A stretch of DNA of 64,000 nucleotides from Kitasatospora gansuensis (GTDB lineage: Bacteria > Actinomycetota > Actinomycetes > Streptomycetales > Streptomycetaceae): positions 4,526,001 through 4,590,000 of the forward strand of contig NZ_JACHJR010000001.1 in the NCBI RefSeq assembly GCF_014203705.1. The letters are read 5' to 3'. Of this stretch, positions 52,423-59,353 are shown one piece after another. The position numbers and the translations under genes were made by a program. The notes under the pieces are model-generated. The model was not told the origin of the DNA. It did not search any database and saw only the letters and a program-made list of their open reading frames with translations. The number at the start of each line of letters is the position of its first letter. The stretch's first letter is position 1.

Positions 52423-52476
52423 TGGTCGCGCTCCCTCCATCCAAGGGCAAGGCTATCGCGCGCACGCGCACGTGAC

Positions 52477-52497
52477 TTGACAGTGCGCGCATGCAAC
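52477..52497 (+). promoter_or_regulatory. Consensus -35 element with overlapping operator box 1
   Basis: TTGACA at 52477-52482 is a perfect -35 hexamer for rightward transcription toward the WhiB-like gene. It is followed immediately by GTGCGCGCATGCAAC (52483-52497), the complement of GTTGC-ATGCG-CGCAC. A repressor bound there would block the promoter spacer. The -10 hexamer is weak (near 52500-52507). Confidence 0.55.
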
Positions 52498-52579
52498 GGC
52501 GTCGATTTGGTCAAGAAACGCCGGAGATCCTGGGCGGGATCGGGTGCGACGGCCGACTCGGGTGGCGATAAGCCCTTGC

Positions 52580-52594
52580 GTGCGCGAGCGCAAC
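52580..52594 (-). promoter_or_regulatory. Candidate operator box 2
   Basis: On the minus strand this reads GTTGC-GCTCG-CGCAC, flanked so that TTGCG and CGCAA form an outer palindrome. It lies between the Xre-type gene and the WhiB-like gene. Confidence 0.55.
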
Positions 52595-52663
52595 AAGACA
52601 GGATCGGAGCGCGCCCGCAACATCCACCCCTCCCGTCCCGTCGCACGCAGGAGTACCACCGCC

Positions 52664-52984
52664 ATGCCCGGACGCCCCGGCCCCTCGCTCCCCCCGCACC
52701 TGCTGCTCGACCAGGACCAGGACCTCGACGCCGGCCGTCCGGACACCCCGGTCGCCGCCTGTACCGGCCTGCCCGGCGGCACCGTCTTCGCGACCCGGTA
52801 CGCCCAGGCCCTGCCCGCCCTGCTGGCCTGCGGCCGGTGCCCGCTCCGGGCCGAGTGCGAGGCCGCCGTCGACCCGGCCAACTCCTGGTTCGACGGGGTC
52901 TGCGGCGGCCGGCTCTGGCGGAACGGCCGCCCGATCGCCGACTCCCCGGAGCTCGCCGCCTCGACCGCCGCGCCCGCGGCCTGA
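52664..52984 (+). CDS. WhiB-like iron-sulphur protein of the tail cluster
   Basis: 106 aa, ATG after AGGAG. Four cysteines have WhiB spacing: C33 (AACTG), then C56-x2-C59-x5-C65 (CGRCPLRAEC), followed by GVCGGRLW in place of the usual GVWGG turn. WhiB proteins bind a 4Fe-4S cluster and act on RNA polymerase sigma factor. Phage-borne WhiB homologues are known in actinophages. Here it is the first gene transcribed rightward from the divergent control region. The Cys in the GVCGG turn is unusual. Confidence 0.8.
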   Translation: MPGRPGPSLPPHLLLDQDQDLDAGRPDTPVAACTGLPGGTVFATRYAQALPALLACGRCPLRAECEAAVDPANSWFDGVCGGRLWRNGRPIADSPELAASTAAPAA

Positions 52985-53034
52985 CGTCCCGTCGGCCCCG
53001 TACCCGTCCCACGCCCCGTCAGAGGAGCACTGCC

Positions 53035-53805
53035 ATGCCCCGTACCGCCCCGTCCGCCGCCACCTCCTCGGTGCTCGCCGAGTCCGATGCCGCCCGGGCC
53101 CGGCTCTGGCTCGAGATCCTGGCCCGCCAGTTCCCCGAGCTGATCGAGGAGTTGGCGCCCGGTCGGCCGGGCGCCCGGCACACCCCGGCTCCGCTGGACC
53201 CGGCGGCGCTGGCCGCCCGTGCCGTCCGCGACCGGGAGGACCGGGCCGCCGCCCGCTGGAACGAGCAGCACGGCCACTCGACGGCGGGCAGCGGGGCGGC
53301 ACCGATCCGGCTGCACGTCTCGGACGCGCTGCGCGACATCACCGACGGCGTGGTCGAGTTGGAGGAGGCGGTGCTGGACAAGCTCGGCGCGGGCCGGCCG
53401 CGCAAGGCGGGGGTCCCGGAGCGACTGGCCAGGCTCACCGCGCTGCTGGGCCGGATCGGCGAGCACCCGGTGCTGGCCTCGCACGTCCTGGACGAGTGCC
53501 GCCGGATGGCCCGCCGCTGCTCGTCGGCGCTCGGCGAGGCGGAGTCGCTGATCCGGGTCCGCGGCCGCTGCCCCTGGTGCGACTCGGTGTCGCTCCGGGC
53601 CTTCCCGGCCTGGCGGGCGGTGCTCTGCGTCAACCCGGGCTGCCGGTGCACCGAGCCGGACTGCGGCTGCGGCGAGAACCCCTCCCACCGGCACACCTGG
53701 CGGGAGACCTCCTGGACCCAACTCGCCCTGGACGCCGGGGTGGACGCAGAGGAGATCGCCACGCTGGTGGACGAGGCCGAGGCCACTCCGGCGGTGCGGG
53801 CATGA
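53035..53805 (+). CDS. Zinc-ribbon-containing protein of unknown function
   Basis: 256 aa, ATG after AGAGGAG. The first about 150 residues are Ala/Arg-rich helices (ARLWLEILARQFPELIEELAPG). The C-terminal part (about 180-225) has clustered cysteines CPWC, CVNPGCRC, DCGCGEN and His residues, likely one or two zinc sites. Comparable proteins occur near tail and lysogeny genes in actinobacterial prophages, in my recollection. Its stop overlaps the start of the small helix-turn-helix gene (ATGA). Confidence 0.7.
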   Translation: MPRTAPSAATSSVLAESDAARARLWLEILARQFPELIEELAPGRPGARHTPAPLDPAALAARAVRDREDRAAARWNEQHGHSTAGSGAAPIRLHVSDALRDITDGVVELEEAVLDKLGAGRPRKAGVPERLARLTALLGRIGEHPVLASHVLDECRRMARRCSSALGEAESLIRVRGRCPWCDSVSLRAFPAWRAVLCVNPGCRCTEPDCGCGENPSHRHTWRETSWTQLALDAGVDAEEIATLVDEAEATPAVRA

Positions 53806-54005
53806 GCGCCGCCCTCGCGCTCGGCGCGGCCCTGGTGACCGGCCCGATCGCGGCCGAGGAGGTGATGGTGGCCCCGGCGACCATCCGCAAGTGGGTCCAG
53901 CTCGGGCACCTGACCCCGGCGGGGAACCGTGGGCGGGCCCTGCTGTTCCGGCTGGAGGACGTGTTCGCGGCCGAGCGGGCCACCCGGCGCCGGCCCAGAT
54001 CTTGA
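53802..54005 (+). CDS. Small MerR/excisionase-type helix-turn-helix protein
   Basis: 67 aa, translationally coupled to the zinc-ribbon gene. IAAEEVMVAPATIRKWVQLGHLTPAGNRGRALLFRLEDVFAAERA is a complete HTH_17 fold as in excisionases and small MerR-like regulators. It could direct DNA binding at an att site or promoter, although no integrase is seen in the window. A U-tailed terminator follows at once. Confidence 0.84.
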   Translation: MSAALALGAALVTGPIAAEEVMVAPATIRKWVQLGHLTPAGNRGRALLFRLEDVFAAERATRRRPRS

Positions 54006-54023
54006 CGTCGTCTCAACTCATGG

Positions 54024-54057
54024 AACCCCCTTCGCACTTCCGTGCGGAGGGGGTTTT
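54024..54057 (+). terminator. Intrinsic terminator after the early regulatory genes
   Basis: A 13-bp stem (aacccccttcgca against tgcggagggggtt, one G-U pair) with loop cttccg and a tttt tail. It separates the regulator unit from the tail operon. Confidence 0.88.
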
Positions 54058-54088
54058 CTGCATTCGTGCTGCGAACCCGCTCGTACAA

Positions 54089-54103
54089 GTTGCGCGCTCG
54101 CAC
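54089..54103 (+). promoter_or_regulatory. Candidate operator box 3 upstream of the tail operon
   Basis: GTTGC-GCGCT-CGCAC, third exact match to GTTGC-N5-CGCAC. TTGCGC inside it and CACAAT at 54114-54119 are 18 bp apart and may be a -35/-10 pair for the tail operon starting at 54310. The remaining leader to 54309 holds no gene. Confidence 0.55.
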
Positions 54104-54309
54104 GCACATGGATCACAATGAGTGCAGCGGCGGAGCTGTGCCCGACACCGGGTCACGGTCCGCCGTTTCGCGTCGGACGGTCTTCCCGGTCCCGAGCGCA
54201 CACGGCACCCCAACCTCCCTCCATCCAATCGGGCTGCCCTGTCGTGCACTTGGGACAGGGGAGCCGTCCGGCGCCCACTCCGCCCCTCCATGCAGAAGGG
54301 AGCAGCCCC

Positions 54310-54717
54310 TTGAGCGGTCCGGTGATCGCCTTCCCCGACGTCGAACGCGTCGTCGTGGACTCTCTGAAGAACCGCCCCGAGCTGACCGGGGTGACCGTCG
54401 ACAACAAGCCTCCGGCCGGTTTCGACGGCACCCAGAAGGCCGTCCTGGTCTCCCGGGTCGGTGGCGCCTGGCTGGACGACCAGTTCCTCGACCGCCCGCT
54501 GGTCGACCTGGAGGTCTACGGCCCGGACAAGACCACCGCCCACGGCATCGCCCTGGCGGCCCGCTCGCTGGTGCTCCAGCTCGGCGGCACCGCGGCGGGC
54601 ACCGGCACGGTGACCGACGTCGCCGAGGCCGACGGCCCGCGCTGGCTGCCGGACTTCAACCGCCCGGCGGCCAGCCGGTACATCAGCACGGTGCGGCTCA
54701 CGCTCCGGCTGTCCTGA
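54310..54717 (+). CDS. Phage tail terminator/completion-like protein (probable)
   Basis: 135 aa, TTG start 7 nt after AAGGGAG; no ATG or GTG is suitably placed. SGPVIAFPDVERVVVDSLKN at the N-terminus, LVSRVGGAWLDDQFLDRPLVDLEVYG and a C-terminal strand ISTVRLTLRLS fit the small alpha/beta tail terminator or DUF3168-type proteins that cap a siphovirus tail tube. It directly precedes the tail tube gene, as in siphovirus tail modules. Assignment rests on position and size more than on sequence. Confidence 0.65.
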   Translation: MSGPVIAFPDVERVVVDSLKNRPELTGVTVDNKPPAGFDGTQKAVLVSRVGGAWLDDQFLDRPLVDLEVYGPDKTTAHGIALAARSLVLQLGGTAAGTGTVTDVAEADGPRWLPDFNRPAASRYISTVRLTLRLS

Positions 54718-54748
54718 ACGTCCGCTGACGGACGCTCACCCCTGATCG

Positions 54749-54773
54749 GGCCCCGCTCTCGGGCGGGGCCTTT
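54749..54773 (+). terminator. Internal hairpin in the tail operon
   Basis: Stem ggccccgc/gcggggcc (8 bp) with a 6-nt loop and ttt tail, between the terminator-like gene and the tail tube gene. It may tune the level of tube protein. Confidence 0.62.
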
Positions 54774-54823
54774 GCCGTACCCGAGCCCGGGTCGGCGCTC
54801 CACCACCTCACCAAGGAGTACGC

Positions 54824-55402
54824 ATGGCAGGCAACAACGCCGCTGAGATCCGCGTGGCCGGCACCGGTCGCATCCTCGTCGCCCCGGTCGGCACGCTCGC
54901 CCCGGTCGACACCTCCGTCGCCTGGGCGGCGGGTTGGAAGGACCTCGGCTACACCTCGCCGGACGGCATCAAGTTCACCAAGAAGGACAAGCTGGACCCG
55001 GTGGACACCTGGCAGTCCGTCAGCCCGGCGCGGTTCATCTACGCCGACCGCGACCTCACGGTGAAGTTCGCCCTGCTCCAGATGAACGAGGACACCCTCC
55101 CGTTCTTCATGGGCGGCGACTCCATCGCGGAGACCGCGGCCGGCTCGGGCATCTACAAGTACGACCTGTCCAGCAACCCGAAGTTCAACGAGAAGGCGCT
55201 GGGCGTCGAGTTCACCGACGGCAACGCGATCACCTACCGCTTCGTGATCCCGCGCGGCCAGGTGACCGAGAACGAGGAGATCTCCCTCACCCGCACCTCG
55301 GCCATCAAGCTCGGCGTCACCTTCACCGCCCTCGCGGTGGACGACACCAAGCCGCTGGCCACCTTCCTGATGAAGGACGGCGCGTACAACCCGGCCTCCT
55401 GA
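54824..55402 (+). CDS. Phage major tail tube protein
   Basis: 192 aa, ATG after AAGGAG. EIRVAGTGRILVAPVGTLAPVD, WKDLGYTSPDGIKFTKKDK, RDLTVKFALLQMNEDTL and the conserved C-terminal SLTRTSAIKLGVTFTALA match siphovirus major tail proteins with the beta-barrel tube fold. It polymerises into hexamer rings forming the tube. It is followed by a strong hairpin, the common arrangement for giving extra transcript of this most abundant tail subunit. Confidence 0.9.
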   Translation: MAGNNAAEIRVAGTGRILVAPVGTLAPVDTSVAWAAGWKDLGYTSPDGIKFTKKDKLDPVDTWQSVSPARFIYADRDLTVKFALLQMNEDTLPFFMGGDSIAETAAGSGIYKYDLSSNPKFNEKALGVEFTDGNAITYRFVIPRGQVTENEEISLTRTSAIKLGVTFTALAVDDTKPLATFLMKDGAYNPAS

Positions 55403-55422
55403 CCGGGTAGTTCGCTCCACTC

Positions 55423-55453
55423 CTGGCCCGGTGCCGCCCCGGCACCGGGCCAG
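55423..55453 (+). terminator. Hairpin after the tail tube gene
   Basis: A perfect 13-bp stem (ctggcccggtgcc and complement) with loop gcccc, followed by a pyrimidine-rich run. It likely gives partial termination between the highly expressed tube gene and the chaperone genes. Confidence 0.78.
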
Positions 55454-55497
55454 GCCCCTTTCCCCGTTTCTTTCAACTCCCCGGATGGAGAACAGCC

Positions 55498-55788
55498 ATG
55501 GCCCGTTTCGACGTGAACGCCGCGCGTGCCCAGCGCCAGGAAGCGCTCGGCCGTATCTGGACCTTCGAGCTCGATGAGGACGTCTTCGAGCTGCCGACCG
55601 AGCTCACCCGCAAGGTGGCCCGCAAGCTCGGACAGCTGGAGGACGACGACGTCGACGGCCTGTTCAAGCTGCTGCTCGGCGAGAAGCAGTTCGCTCGCTT
55701 CGACGAGCACGACATCACGATGCAGGACATCAGCGCGATCCTCGAGGCCTACGGCAAGGAGACGGGGCTGGCCCTGGGGGAAGGCTGA
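55498..55788 (+). CDS. Tail assembly chaperone, upstream (gpG-like) frame
   Basis: 96 aa, ATG after GGATGGAG. Acidic helical protein (ARFDVNAARAQRQEALGR, FELPTELTRKVARKLGQLEDDD) that in siphoviruses coats the tape measure before tube assembly. Its end, LALGEG, is encoded over a G-GGG-GAA run at 55776-55782 where a -1 shift leads into the next frame. This gives a longer gpGT-like product of about 228 aa. Position between tube and tape measure genes is diagnostic. Confidence 0.88.
   Translation: MARFDVNAARAQRQEALGRIWTFELDEDVFELPTELTRKVARKLGQLEDDDVDGLFKLLLGEKQFARFDEHDITMQDISAILEAYGKETGLALGEG
55776..55782 (+). other. Programmed -1 ribosomal frameshift site (predicted)
   Basis: GGGGGAA, read G-GGG-GAA in the chaperone frame, 4 nt before its stop codon. 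The P-site Gly tRNA can re-pair fully after a -1 slip; A-site re-pairing is imperfect. Shifting joins the gpG-like frame to the T frame, which lacks a good start of its own near this point. Confidence 0.72.
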
Positions 55789-56183
55789 GCCTCGTCGCGT
55801 TCGTCGATGAACACGCCGAGGCCCTCGAAGCCGACCTGCTGAAGCACTACGGCGTGGACCTGCTCGACTGGCACCGCGGCCGGCTCTCCTCCCGCCGACT
55901 GTCGGTGCTGCTCAAGCACCTTCCGCGCGACAGCAACACGGTCCGCGCCCTGCACGGCGAATCCGCCGAGTGGACCCTGACCGACCACCTCCTGGCCGCC
56001 GCCGTCGACCACCTCGCGGTGGCCAACTGGATGTTCCTCTCCGTCAACCGTGACGAGGACGGGGAGGCTCCGGAGCGACCGCAGCCGGTTCCCCGGCCGG
56101 GCGAGGACGTCGAGGACGAGGCGGAGGCCGTGACGGAGCGGGCCCAGACCACTCCGGAGGAACTGCGGCAGTTCTTCCGATGA
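55779..56183 (+). CDS. Tail assembly chaperone, frameshift extension (gpT-like frame)
   Basis: 134 codons in the -1 frame, read as the C-terminal part of the gpGT-like fusion. The sequence after the shift, RLSLVAFVDEHAEALEADLLKHYGVDLLDWHRGRLSSRRL, continues directly into a helical domain of T type with an acidic tail (EDVEDEAEAVTERAQTTPEELRQFF). A GTG at 55854 could give a short separate product, but it has no ribosome site and would remove conserved residues. In phages the T part recruits the tail tube protein to the chaperone-covered tape measure. Confidence 0.78.
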   Translation, partial: GRLSLVAFVDEHAEALEADLLKHYGVDLLDWHRGRLSSRRLSVLLKHLPRDSNTVRALHGESAEWTLTDHLLAAAVDHLAVANWMFLSVNRDEDGEAPERPQPVPRPGEDVEDEAEAVTERAQTTPEELRQFFR

Positions 56184-56252
56184 CCACCGGCCGGGCCGGC
56201 GGGGCGGCCGGACTGCTGTCGAACTGCATTCCGGAGAAAGGGAGTTGTGTCC

Positions 56253-56882
56253 ATGGGTGAGATCGATCCGGCAGTTGCCGCCGAGCTGGCCAAAAAGGCC
56301 TCGGCGACCGATGTCGAGGACATCAAGAAGGACCTGAAGAAGAAGGAAGACGAGGAGAGCCAGTGGATCGCCGAGTGGAAGAACCGGCTCCCCACTGAAA
56401 TCAACGGCTTCAAGAGCGAGTTCAACATTCTGAACGCCGCGGTCAACGTGATCAAGGCGGAGACCCCGGCGCTGATCAACACCGAAGAGTTGATCAAGAA
56501 GCAGCTGAACCTCGACTACAACAAGTGGGGAGTCCTCACCCGGGCCGCGCCCGACCCCGGCACCGGCCCGCGTGGCCCGGTCGGCCCTGCGGGCCCCGAA
56601 GGCCGGCAGGGCCGTAAGGGTGAGCGCGGCGACAAGGGCGAGCGTGGCAACAAGGGCGAGCGCGGCGACAAGGGACGCCAGGGCGACAACGGGCGCAAGG
56701 GCGAGCGCGGCGACAAGGGTCCTCGCGGCGATGCCGGTGCGGCCGGCACCCGGGGTGCCCAGGGTGAGGCCGCCGACTCGACCGAGATCCGCGAGGTCAC
56801 CCGCCAGGCCCGAGAGGCCAAGTCGGCTCTGGAGGAGCTGATCCGCACGGCCGAGACCACCGGTCGGACGATAGCCAGTTAG
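56253..56882 (+). CDS. Collagen-like repeat protein in the tail operon
   Basis: 209 aa from the ATG at 56253, 8 nt after GGGAG (a GTG 6 nt earlier is too near the site). Residues 1-95 are charged and helical (VEDIKKDLKKKEDEE, likely coiled coil). Residues about 104-168 are about 20 Gly-x-y triplets rich in GERGDKG, GNKGERG and GPRG, a bacterial collagen triple helix. The C-terminus is a second helical segment (REVTRQAREAKSALEELIRTAE). A trimeric rod flanked by trimerising helices is expected. Its place just before the tape measure gene is unusual, since phage collagen repeats are normally in fibres. Confidence 0.82.
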   Translation: MGEIDPAVAAELAKKASATDVEDIKKDLKKKEDEESQWIAEWKNRLPTEINGFKSEFNILNAAVNVIKAETPALINTEELIKKQLNLDYNKWGVLTRAAPDPGTGPRGPVGPAGPEGRQGRKGERGDKGERGNKGERGDKGRQGDNGRKGERGDKGPRGDAGAAGTRGAQGEAADSTEIREVTRQAREAKSALEELIRTAETTGRTIAS

Positions 56883-56921
56883 TGCTCGCTGTCGGACTCC
56901 GACGAGTACAAGGGAGCGGAA

Positions 56922-58325
56922 ATGAAGAAGGCAGTCAATGACGTCGCGGCGTCCCTCCGGAAACTGCAGCAGTCCGCCCGGCAGGCCGGCTCCGGGATCG
57001 AGCGGGTCAAGGGCACCGCGAAGTCCGCCGAGGGTGGACTGAAGAGCCTCAAGAGCTCTGCCGACGAGGCCGAGAAGGCCGTTTCGAAGACTGGGAAGAC
57101 GGCCGGGTCCTCCGGCGGTCTGATGGGCAAGTTCAAGTCCGGGCTCGGTGCGGCGACCACCGGGGTCAAGGGGCTGAACACCGCGATGAAGGCCAACATC
57201 ATCGGCCTGCTGCTCGCGCTCCTCGCCCCGCTGATCGCCAAGATCGTCGACATGGCGATGCAGTCGAAGACCATGCAGAAGGTGATGCAGAAGGTCTTCG
57301 CGGTGGTCCAGAAGGTCATCGACGTGGCGATGAAGATCGCCGTGAGCGTGATGAAGTGGGCGGCCCAGTGGATCGCCAAGATCTGGCCCGGCATCAAGAA
57401 GGTCATCGAGACGGTCGTCAAGGTCATCTCGACCGTCATCAAGTTCTACTTCAACCTGTACAAGACGATCATCACGACCGTCTTCAACGTGGTGAAGAAC
57501 TTCATCAGCACGGTGTGGAACGGCATCAAGAAGGCGATCGAGGTGGTCGTCAAGGTCATCTCGACGGTCATCAAGTTCTACTTCAACGCCTACAAGACCG
57601 TCATCATGGCGGTCTTCAACGCCGTGAAGTCCTTCGTCTCGATGGTCTGGAACGGCATCACCGGCGCGATCCGGTCGGCCGTCAACACGATCAAGAGCGT
57701 GATCGAGGGCGTCCGGCGGGTCTACGAGGTGGTCCGGGACGCCTTCGGGCGGGCCAAGGACGCCGTCGCGGACAAGATCGGCGGGATGGTCGACTTCGTC
57801 CGCGAGCTGCCCGGGAAGATCACCAACGGGCTCGGCAACATGGGGCATCTGCTCTACGACAAGGGCAAGGACATCATCAACGGGCTGATCAACGGCCTGA
57901 AGGACATGATGGGCCGGGTCGGCGACGTGGTGAAGAGCATCGCGGACAAGATCACCGGCGGGCTGTCCAGTGCGCTGAAGATCTTCTCGCCGTCCCGCGT
58001 GATGATGGGCCTCGGCGGTCACGTCGGTGAGGGCCTGGCGATCGGTATCGAGCAGACCGGGGACCGGGTCAAGAAGACCATGGCCGAGCTGGTGCCGGTG
58101 CCGGACGGGCCGCAGACCCGGGCCGCGATGGCCAACGCCAGTAAGGCCAGCCTGTTCCAGAGCCGGACCGACATCCTGCGGGCCAGGGCGGCCGCGGTGC
58201 AGTCGACGGCGCACGGATACGCGTCGAACGCCGGGCTGGCGATCCAGAACTACTACGAGTCCAGCACGGGCGGCGCCCGGCAGACGGCCGAGGAACTGAT
58301 GTTCCTGGTCAAGGCGCGAGGGTGA
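56922..58325 (+). CDS. Short tail tape measure protein
   Basis: 467 aa, ATG after AGGGAG. N-terminal helical region (KKAVNDVAASLRKLQQSARQAGSGIERVKG), hydrophobic helix IIGLLLALLAPLIAKIVDMAMQ (about 93-114), then long amphipathic helices with two 44-residue repeats (VVKVISTVIKFYFN twice). A Gly-rich part with IFSPSRVMMGLGGHVGEGLAIGIE follows, a motif common in tape measure C-termini of siphoviruses. It sets tail length; at roughly 1.5 angstrom per residue the tail would be near 70 nm. Much shorter than typical siphovirus tape measures. Confidence 0.88.
   Translation: MKKAVNDVAASLRKLQQSARQAGSGIERVKGTAKSAEGGLKSLKSSADEAEKAVSKTGKTAGSSGGLMGKFKSGLGAATTGVKGLNTAMKANIIGLLLALLAPLIAKIVDMAMQSKTMQKVMQKVFAVVQKVIDVAMKIAVSVMKWAAQWIAKIWPGIKKVIETVVKVISTVIKFYFNLYKTIITTVFNVVKNFISTVWNGIKKAIEVVVKVISTVIKFYFNAYKTVIMAVFNAVKSFVSMVWNGITGAIRSAVNTIKSVIEGVRRVYEVVRDAFGRAKDAVADKIGGMVDFVRELPGKITNGLGNMGHLLYDKGKDIINGLINGLKDMMGRVGDVVKSIADKITGGLSSALKIFSPSRVMMGLGGHVGEGLAIGIEQTGDRVKKTMAELVPVPDGPQTRAAMANASKASLFQSRTDILRARAAAVQSTAHGYASNAGLAIQNYYESSTGGARQTAEELMFLVKARG
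57409..57670 (+). repeat. Two 132-bp tandem repeats in the tape measure gene
   Basis: Period 132 bp (44 codons): ggtcgtcaaggtcatctcgac recurs at 57413 and 57545, and both copies encode VVKVIST, IKFYFN.YKT, FNVVK/FNAVK and VWNGI. In tape measure proteins such repeats add fixed steps of tail length. Confidence 0.82.
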
Positions 58326-58338
58326 GGAGGAGTCAGTC

Positions 58339-59280
58339 ATGCCCGACAACCCGACAGCACAGGGCGACCCAGGCTCGCTGATCACCCGGGACGGTCAACT
58401 GCAGTGGGGCGGGCTGCTGATGGGGCCCGGCACCCGCTACCAGCTCACCGCCGAGGGCCTGACCGGCTGGCACGACCTGCCGGGGATGGACCTGGGCGAC
58501 TCGCCCCGGGCGGCCGACCACGGCAGCACCCCGGGCACCCGGCTGGCGCAGGCCCGTACGGTCGGCGCCACCGTGCTCGCCATGCCGGGGCGGTCGACCG
58601 ACCCGGCGCAGGACTGGCAGTCGGTCGCCGACGACCCGGACCCGGCCACCGCGCTGACCGAACTGCGGTGCCACACCGGCCTGTTGGCCGGTGAGCAGTG
58701 GCTCGCCGTACGGCTGCACGGAGTGGTCAGGGCGGTCCGGGCCCGGGTCTCGGCCCGGGTGGTGCCGGCCAACCGGCAGTACGCCGTCTCCGGGCTGGCC
58801 CGGGTGGCGCTGCAGTGGGTCTGCACCGATCCGTACGTGTACTCGGCGGAGCAGTACCAGGCCCGCACCCCGGTCCGCCGTGGTGGCGGCCGGGTCGGCT
58901 ACCCGCTGGTCTACCCGGTGGCGTACGGCACCGCCGGGATCAGCGGTGCGGTGGCGGTGGTCAACGTGGGCAACGCGGCGGCCCGGCCGGTGCTGAGCAT
59001 CAACGGCCCGGTGGTCAATCCGCGGATCGCCAACGCCGCCACCGGCAAGGTGCTGGAGTACCGGATCACCCTGACCGAGGCCGACCGGCTCACGGTCGAC
59101 ACCGGGGACGGCACCGTCACCCTGAACGGCTCGGTCTCCCGGCTGGGCAGCGCCAGCCCGAGCAGCACCCACGAGCAGGACTGGACGCTGGTCCCGGGCG
59201 CCAACCAGGTGGAGTTCTCCGACGACGCGAGCGACGCGGCGGCCGCCCTGGTCATCGCCTGGCGGGACGCCAGCCTCTGA
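58339..59280 (+). CDS. Siphovirus-type distal tail (Dit-like) protein, copy 1
   Basis: 313 aa, ATG after GAGGAGG. N-terminal GSLITRDGQLQWGGLLMGPGTRYQL, GWHDLPGMDLGDSPRAADHG and the central RARVSARVVPANRQYAVSGLARVALQW match the Dit/siphovirus tail-component family, which forms a hexameric ring at the tail tip. The C-terminal beta domain (NVGNAAARPVLSINGPVVNPR, STHEQDWTLVPGANQVEFS) is typical of actinophage versions. A paralogue is encoded at 60544-61491 with the same layout. Confidence 0.88.
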   Translation: MPDNPTAQGDPGSLITRDGQLQWGGLLMGPGTRYQLTAEGLTGWHDLPGMDLGDSPRAADHGSTPGTRLAQARTVGATVLAMPGRSTDPAQDWQSVADDPDPATALTELRCHTGLLAGEQWLAVRLHGVVRAVRARVSARVVPANRQYAVSGLARVALQWVCTDPYVYSAEQYQARTPVRRGGGRVGYPLVYPVAYGTAGISGAVAVVNVGNAAARPVLSINGPVVNPRIANAATGKVLEYRITLTEADRLTVDTGDGTVTLNGSVSRLGSASPSSTHEQDWTLVPGANQVEFSDDASDAAAALVIAWRDASL

Positions 59281-59353
59281 CGATCGGTCAGCTCACCGCA
59301 CAACATCCAGGCAGTCCAAGGGAATTGGGCTGCCCCAACCTCCGGAGCATCCC

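Noticed and set aside
51976..54005. Integrase and attachment site of a complete prophage
   Set aside because: Only an excisionase-like small protein was found; there is no recombinase gene, and no tRNA gene or direct repeats at the left border.
55854..56183. Independent GTG-started gene for the T part of the tail chaperone
   Set aside because: No ribosome site, and the frame is open back through the slippery site, so a frameshift product explains it better.
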